From Lewinellaceae bacterium (GTDB taxonomy: Bacteria; Bacteroidota; Bacteroidia; Chitinophagales; Saprospiraceae): a stretch of DNA of 64,000 nt. Under the pieces are notes generated by a model. It had not been told where the DNA came from. It did not search any database and saw nothing but the letters and a program-made list of their open reading frames with translations. A program made the translations under genes and the position numbers. Of the stretch, positions 62,448 through 64,000 are shown piece by piece; position 1 is the first letter of the stretch, and the number at the start of each line of letters is the position of its first letter. The stretch spans positions 1 through 64,000 of the forward strand of contig JADJYW010000016.1 in assembly GCA_016719605.1 (NCBI GenBank). Direction: 5' to 3'.

Positions 62448-63731
62448 ATGCAAAAACGCGGCAAAGTGAACCCACAACATTGCTCCTTCTGCGGGCGCGG
62501 CAAAGACGACGTGATGATCCTGATTTCCGGCATGGAGGCACAGATTTGTGAGGACTGTGTGGAGAAAGCCGGGGAAATTGTTGAGCAGGAGCTCAGCAAA
62601 CACGAGGGCGAGGGTAAAGCCGCACCTAAAAGTTCCAAATACAGCGGCCCTGTACACCTCATCCCGCCGCGCGACATCAAGACCTTTCTGGACGAGTATA
62701 TTATCGGGCAGGACGATGCCAAAAAGGTACTTGCGGTGGCCGTTTACAACCACTACAAACGCCTGCAAGAACTGGCTAAAACCAAGGCCGGGAGCGACGA
62801 CGTGGAAATTGAAAAATCCAATGTCCTCTTCGTCGGCCAAACCGGTACCGGCAAAACCCTGCTCGCCAAAACCATCGCCAAACTGCTCCATGTGCCTTTT
62901 GCTATTGTGGACGCCACGGTGTTCACCGAGGCCGGCTATGTGGGCGAAGACGTGGAGAGCATCCTCGCACGGCTGCTTCAGGTGTGCGACTACGACGTGA
63001 CCGCCGCCGAGCGCGGCATCGTGTACATTGACGAAATTGACAAAATCGCCCGCAAGCAGGACAACCCCTCCATCACCCGCGACGTATCGGGCGAGGGCGT
63101 GCAACAAGCCATGCTGAAAATGCTGGAAGGCGCCGAGGTATTGGTGCCGCCGCAAGGCGGACGCAAACACCCGGAACAAAAACTCGTCAAAATCAACACA
63201 CAAAATATACTCTTCATCTGCGGCGGCGCTTTCGACGGCATTGACAAAGTCATTGCCCGGCGCGTGAATACCCAGGTGATCGGATACGGCAACAAAAACC
63301 GCGATATCGAATTTGACCGAGACAACCTCCTCCAGTACGTCACCAGCCAGGATGTGAAACACTACGGCCTGATCCCCGAGCTCGTGGGCCGCATGCCCGT
63401 GGTCGTTCACCTCGATCCGCTCGACCTGGATGCCTTGCGGCAAATCCTGACCAAGCCGCGCAATGCCCTCCTCCGGCAGTACCAAAAATTGTTTGCCCTC
63501 GAAGGGATTGAGCTGGATATCCAGTCCGATGCGATTGAATTCATCGCCGAAAAAGCGCTGGAGTACCAACTTGGCGCCCGCGGTCTGCGCTCCCTGTGCG
63601 AGGCCATCCTCACCGACGCCATGTTCGACCTGCCCACCAGTACCAGCGAAAGCAAAAAATTGACGGTAGATCGGGCGTATGCGGCCGATAAACTGGAGCG
63701 CTCGCGGGTAGGGCGGCTGAAAGCGGCATAA
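62448..63731 (+). CDS. clpX: ATP-dependent Clp protease ATP-binding subunit
   Basis: 427-residue AAA+ unfoldase for ClpP. N-terminal C4 zinc finger (CSFCGRGKDDV ... CEDCVEKAG), Walker A GQTGTGKTLLAKTIA, Walker B IVYIDEIDKIA, ClpP-contact IGF-like loop around YGLIPELVGRMPVVVHLDPL, sensor GARGLRSLCEAILTDAMFD. Normal length. ATG 62448 matches the family start. Confidence 0.96.
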   Translation: MQKRGKVNPQHCSFCGRGKDDVMILISGMEAQICEDCVEKAGEIVEQELSKHEGEGKAAPKSSKYSGPVHLIPPRDIKTFLDEYIIGQDDAKKVLAVAVYNHYKRLQELAKTKAGSDDVEIEKSNVLFVGQTGTGKTLLAKTIAKLLHVPFAIVDATVFTEAGYVGEDVESILARLLQVCDYDVTAAERGIVYIDEIDKIARKQDNPSITRDVSGEGVQQAMLKMLEGAEVLVPPQGGRKHPEQKLVKINTQNILFICGGAFDGIDKVIARRVNTQVIGYGNKNRDIEFDRDNLLQYVTSQDVKHYGLIPELVGRMPVVVHLDPLDLDALRQILTKPRNALLRQYQKLFALEGIELDIQSDAIEFIAEKALEYQLGARGLRSLCEAILTDAMFDLPTSTSESKKLTVDRAYAADKLERSRVGRLKAA

Positions 63732-63812
63732 CTCCGGCCGGGTGTAATCACCTGGTTAAATTTCACGCATAGTTGCAGGGCTGACCAGCCTTTTGCCAAT
63801 GCAATAACGCGG

Positions 63813-63850
63813 CACCCCGAACTGGTTCAAACTGGTTCGGGGTGTTTTGC
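63813..63850 (+). terminator. Terminator after clpX
   Basis: CACCCCGAAC / GTTCGGGGTG stem with a 12-nt loop, followed by TTTTGCTTTTT, 82 nt after the clpX stop. The remaining bases to 64000 contain no gene; the last 60 are AT-rich. Confidence 0.8.
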
Positions 63851-64000
63851 TTTTTCATTGAAAATCAAACAAAAAAACAAAGTTTTGTTTCCCGCTTTCC
63901 CGCAAGGAGGCACGCTTCTGCAACCCTGCGTGGTTGGGCACGAAATTTTTTTCAAAAAAATTATTGTGTACTATTGACACATTCCAAAATTCAATTTCTA

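Overview
The window looks like a chromosomal segment of a GC-rich (about 55-60 %) member of Bacteroidota, most probably Saprospiria (Saprospiraceae/Lewinella/Haliscomenobacter-like). The pointers are a 2860-residue secreted protein made of SprB repeats with a gliding-motility (CHU_C) C-terminus, a TonB-dependent receptor with a carboxypeptidase-like N-domain, BatA-type proteins, BlaI/BlaR1-like pairs with TonB C-domains, a type IX sorting tail, and many promoters of the Bacteroidota type (TAnnTTTG) instead of TATAAT. Shine-Dalgarno sequences are mostly absent. Taxonomy is inferred from gene content only.

Layout. 1-1.45 kb: type I methylase hsdM (cut by the window edge). 1.6-3.8: ribosomal protein S1. 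4.1-7.7: GNAT acetyltransferase and a large RND pump. 7.85-9.25: secreted protein ended by a 214-bp MITE-like element. 9.5-13.3: suhB-type phosphatase, TIGR03643 protein, ABC ATPase, DUF6089-like barrel, dtd. 13.4-18.2: TonB-dependent receptor and a beta-helix/PA14 protein. 18.5-22.7: BlaI-M56-TonB module followed by a Bat pair. 23-26.4: truC, a DPP III-like (M49) lipoprotein and a small lipoprotein. 26.5-35.1: the giant SprB-repeat adhesin. 35.3-38.4: GH13 amylase lipoprotein and pepP. 38.9-45.3: the most interesting locus, an EAD-iSTAND protein, a MoxR AAA+ ATPase, a membrane vWA protein carrying a periplasmic peptidoglycan amidase, and a formylglycine-generating-enzyme-like (FGS) domain whose C-terminus resembles a DGR variable region. 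45.6-51.0: sulfur (persulfide) oxidation genes with a Crp/Fnr regulator and two matching palindromic operators. 51.2-52.2: decayed gene remnants. 52.4-57.2: AT-rich LRR protein, a second BatA-like protein, a glucosaminidase and an MFS transporter. 57.5-63.7: relA/spoT, tRNA-Leu(TAG), tig, clpP, clpX.

How genes fit together. The sulfur block looks like one regulon: Crp/Fnr protein, persulfide dioxygenase-rhodanese, two half-size YeeE/YedE transporters and TauE/SafE, with a GTGA-N6-TCAC site at the same distance (33-34 bp) upstream of two promoters. The MoxR-vWA cluster fits the known class of NTP-dependent conflict systems: predicted topology puts the vWA domain with MoxR in the cytoplasm and the amidase in the periplasm, so activation could trigger wall hydrolysis. 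tig-clpP-clpX is the usual protein-quality block.

Two general remarks. First, at least four, probably six, genes (hsdM, rpsA, relA, the methyltransferase near 50 kb, the vWA-amidase gene and the amidase/FGS junction) have single-base frame breaks, mostly at homopolymers; two of them are housekeeping genes, so indel errors in the sequence are the simplest explanation. Second, the intergenic spaces are unusually rich in short repetitive leaders directly in front of start codons and in long palindromes.
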